Shown in pieces: positions 5,776-6,992 of a DNA stretch of 6,992 bases; the stretch's first letter is position 1, and each line of letters opens with the position of its first letter. This DNA is from Lentisphaerota bacterium (GTDB taxonomy: Bacteria > Verrucomicrobiota > Kiritimatiellia > RFP12 > UBA1067), in NCBI GenBank assembly GCA_022839525.1, contig JALHET010000098.1, forward strand, positions 1 through 6,992, in the 5' to 3' direction. Under the pieces are notes generated by a model. It worked only from the letters and a program-made list of their open reading frames with translations, made no database searches and was not told the origin of the DNA. The position numbers and the translations under genes were made by a program.

Positions 5776-6920
5776 GCGAACAATGTCTCCTGAATAGGAA
5801 AACGCCTGTTTCGCGTCAATCCTTTTTGACGAGGCAAAGCGTCTTCGGCCGCTCTTGGCAGAACGGTCGCTAAATAGGTCGCAACCGATTTTGCTACATG
5901 ATATCCTAGCACGGGCGGCACCGCGTTACCAATCAGTGTTAGATTTCGTTGCGTCGAATAGGGGAAAACGAACTGGTCAGGAAATGTTTGTAACCGTGCG
6001 CACTCGCGAACCGTTAATCGTCGGTCAAGATGGTGATGGAACTGGATCCGACCACGCGCATTCGCTCGGATGCAGTAAGCGACTTTACCCGGATCGTTCT
6101 TATGATCGCCTTGTCCTCCGCCTGATGACGCTTTGGTTGAAACGAAAAATTGACTTTGATTGGTAATTGTTTCGTCGGTAACGGGATCTAAGTCAGCAAG
6201 TGCTTCAGAAATGGTCATGTATCGGTTCACGGGGGCTGGTTGTACGGGGTAACCGGGAAGATCATCTCGAACCCCTATGAAAAAAAGGCGGCGGCGACTT
6301 TGCGGGACACCGTAGTCTGGCGCATATAGCTCCCAAAGATCAAAATGATACCCTGCTCCCTCAAACGCTTTGAGGATTGCTGTCAGATAGGCCCCGTCTC
6401 TTAAACGTGCGAGATAAGGAACGTTTTCCCCAACAACCAGTTTGGGACGGTGTACATCCATGTAATCGACGAGCACCTCATAAAGCTTTCCCCGCTTTCC
6501 ATCTAATCCCGTTTTAGGGCCGGAGGAAGAAAAATCTTGGCACGGGAAGCCGCCGGTAAGGACATCTGCAGGGGGGATTGTGGAAACAGAGATTTCTTTC
6601 AGATCAGCCAGACAGGCATAATCGCCGAGGTTCAATTTGTGGCATTCGACAGCATCAGGCAAGAAGTCATATGCGCCTATAATGTCAAAAGGGAGTGCTG
6701 GATAGGTCTCACCAAACACCTTGAACCCGCCGGTGAAACTCAAATCCATACCGCCGCAACCGGAAAAAAGCGAAACCAAGGTGTAATGTCCATCGGTTCG
6801 GTAGCCATCGCATGACGGATGCCGATATGCCGCCGTCGCCGGGTTGTCACGAAAGCCAAAACGATATTCAGGCATGTTACGTCTGGCCTTCCGCTTGGGC
6901 TTGTTGTCTTTTCTTAACAT
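5772..6920 (-). CDS. DNA (cytosine-5-)-methyltransferase, modification half of an R-M system
   Basis: The 382-residue enzyme transfers a methyl group from S-adenosylmethionine to C5 of cytosine in a short target, shielding host DNA from the endonuclease encoded next to it. C5 motifs occur in the standard order: motif I LFSGCGGMDL (51-60), motif IV GGFPCQDFS with nucleophile C127, motif VI GENVPYL (164-170), motif VIII QSRRRLFFIGVR (207-218), motif IX RRLTVRECARLQTFPD (300-315) and motif X IGNAVPP (330-336). The target-recognition region lies between VIII and IX, about 80 residues long and Gly/Ser-rich near 264-270. A basic N-terminal extension of about 45 residues precedes motif I. The ATG at 6920 follows the upstream gene's stop by six bases. 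An in-frame ATG at 6875 (MPEYRFGF) has a GGAAGG site and is a reasonable alternative. No controller protein gene is visible between or beside the pair. Confidence 0.95.
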   Translation of the reverse strand: MLRKDNKPKRKARRNMPEYRFGFRDNPATAAYRHPSCDGYRTDGHYTLVSLFSGCGGMDLSFTGGFKVFGETYPALPFDIIGAYDFLPDAVECHKLNLGDYACLADLKEISVSTIPPADVLTGGFPCQDFSSSGPKTGLDGKRGKLYEVLVDYMDVHRPKLVVGENVPYLARLRDGAYLTAILKAFEGAGYHFDLWELYAPDYGVPQSRRRLFFIGVRDDLPGYPVQPAPVNRYMTISEALADLDPVTDETITNQSQFFVSTKASSGGGQGDHKNDPGKVAYCIRANARGRIQFHHHLDRRLTVRECARLQTFPDQFVFPYSTQRNLTLIGNAVPPVLGYHVAKSVATYLATVLPRAAEDALPRQKGLTRNRRFPIQETLFA

Positions 6921-6926
6921 ACCTAT

Positions 6927-6992
6927 CTATTGGAACCTTTCCCGCACCGACCACAGGCCGATCGCGGGGTTGCTGATGTAAAAGACCTCCTC
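6927..6992 (-). CDS. C-terminal end of an unidentified upstream gene (partial)
   Basis: An open frame enters from the window edge on the minus strand and reads 21 codons (EEVFYISNPAIGLWSVRERF, then Q) before TAG at 6929-6927. The codons are about 59 percent G+C by hand count, like uxuB and gnd rather than the methyltransferase that follows after six bases. Frame and composition suggest a real gene end, but 21 residues are too few to name a family, and I do not recognise them. Confidence 0.5.
   Translation of the reverse strand, partial: EEVFYISNPAIGLWSVRERFQ

Noticed and set aside
6932..6942. Small inverted repeat GGAA/TTCC ahead of the methyltransferase, considered as a controller-protein operator.
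   Set aside because: Only four pairs, inside the end of the upstream gene, and no controller protein gene is present.

Overview
This is a moderately GC-rich bacterial window, with the lower-GC R-M stretch noted below. Every gene I can support lies on the minus strand, so transcription runs from high to low coordinates. I suspect the Planctomycetes-Verrucomicrobia-Lentisphaerae-Kiritimatiellota group. The reasons are an ECF sigma factor of the short type common there, a prenyltransferase-like alpha/alpha toroid protein of unknown role, and generally poor Shine-Dalgarno sites. No rRNA or universal marker is present, so this placement is an inference.

In transcription order the window begins with the last 21 codons of an unidentified gene (6927-6992). 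A two-gene restriction-modification (R-M) unit follows: a DNA cytosine-5 methyltransferase (5772-6920) and, overlapping it by four bases, a putative restriction endonuclease (4978-5775). Both are clearly more AT-rich than the flanking genes and look horizontally acquired. Only 20 bases separate the endonuclease stop from an SDR oxidoreductase of the fructuronate reductase (UxuB) type (4100-4957). A 96-base gap with degenerate 9-bp repeats and hairpins leads to a full-length 6-phosphogluconate dehydrogenase, gnd (2537-4003). After 41 bases comes an AsmA/DUF748-like membrane-anchored protein with an 18-residue helical repeat tail (1524-2495).

A strong hairpin (1468-1497) probably ends that transcript. 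Beyond it lie a toroid protein (647-1450) that has lost the catalytic cysteine of protein prenyltransferases, and then an ECF sigma factor (36-578). The sigma stop codon overlaps the start of a further gene that runs off the window edge.

The metabolic pair (UxuB-like SDR and Gnd) handles sugar acids: fructuronate to mannonate, and 6-phosphogluconate to ribulose 5-phosphate. The R-M unit seems to sit directly upstream of the uxuB ribosome-binding site and may now supply its transcription. I see no tRNA, CRISPR array, insertion sequence or integrase. No stretch over 300 bases lacks a gene.
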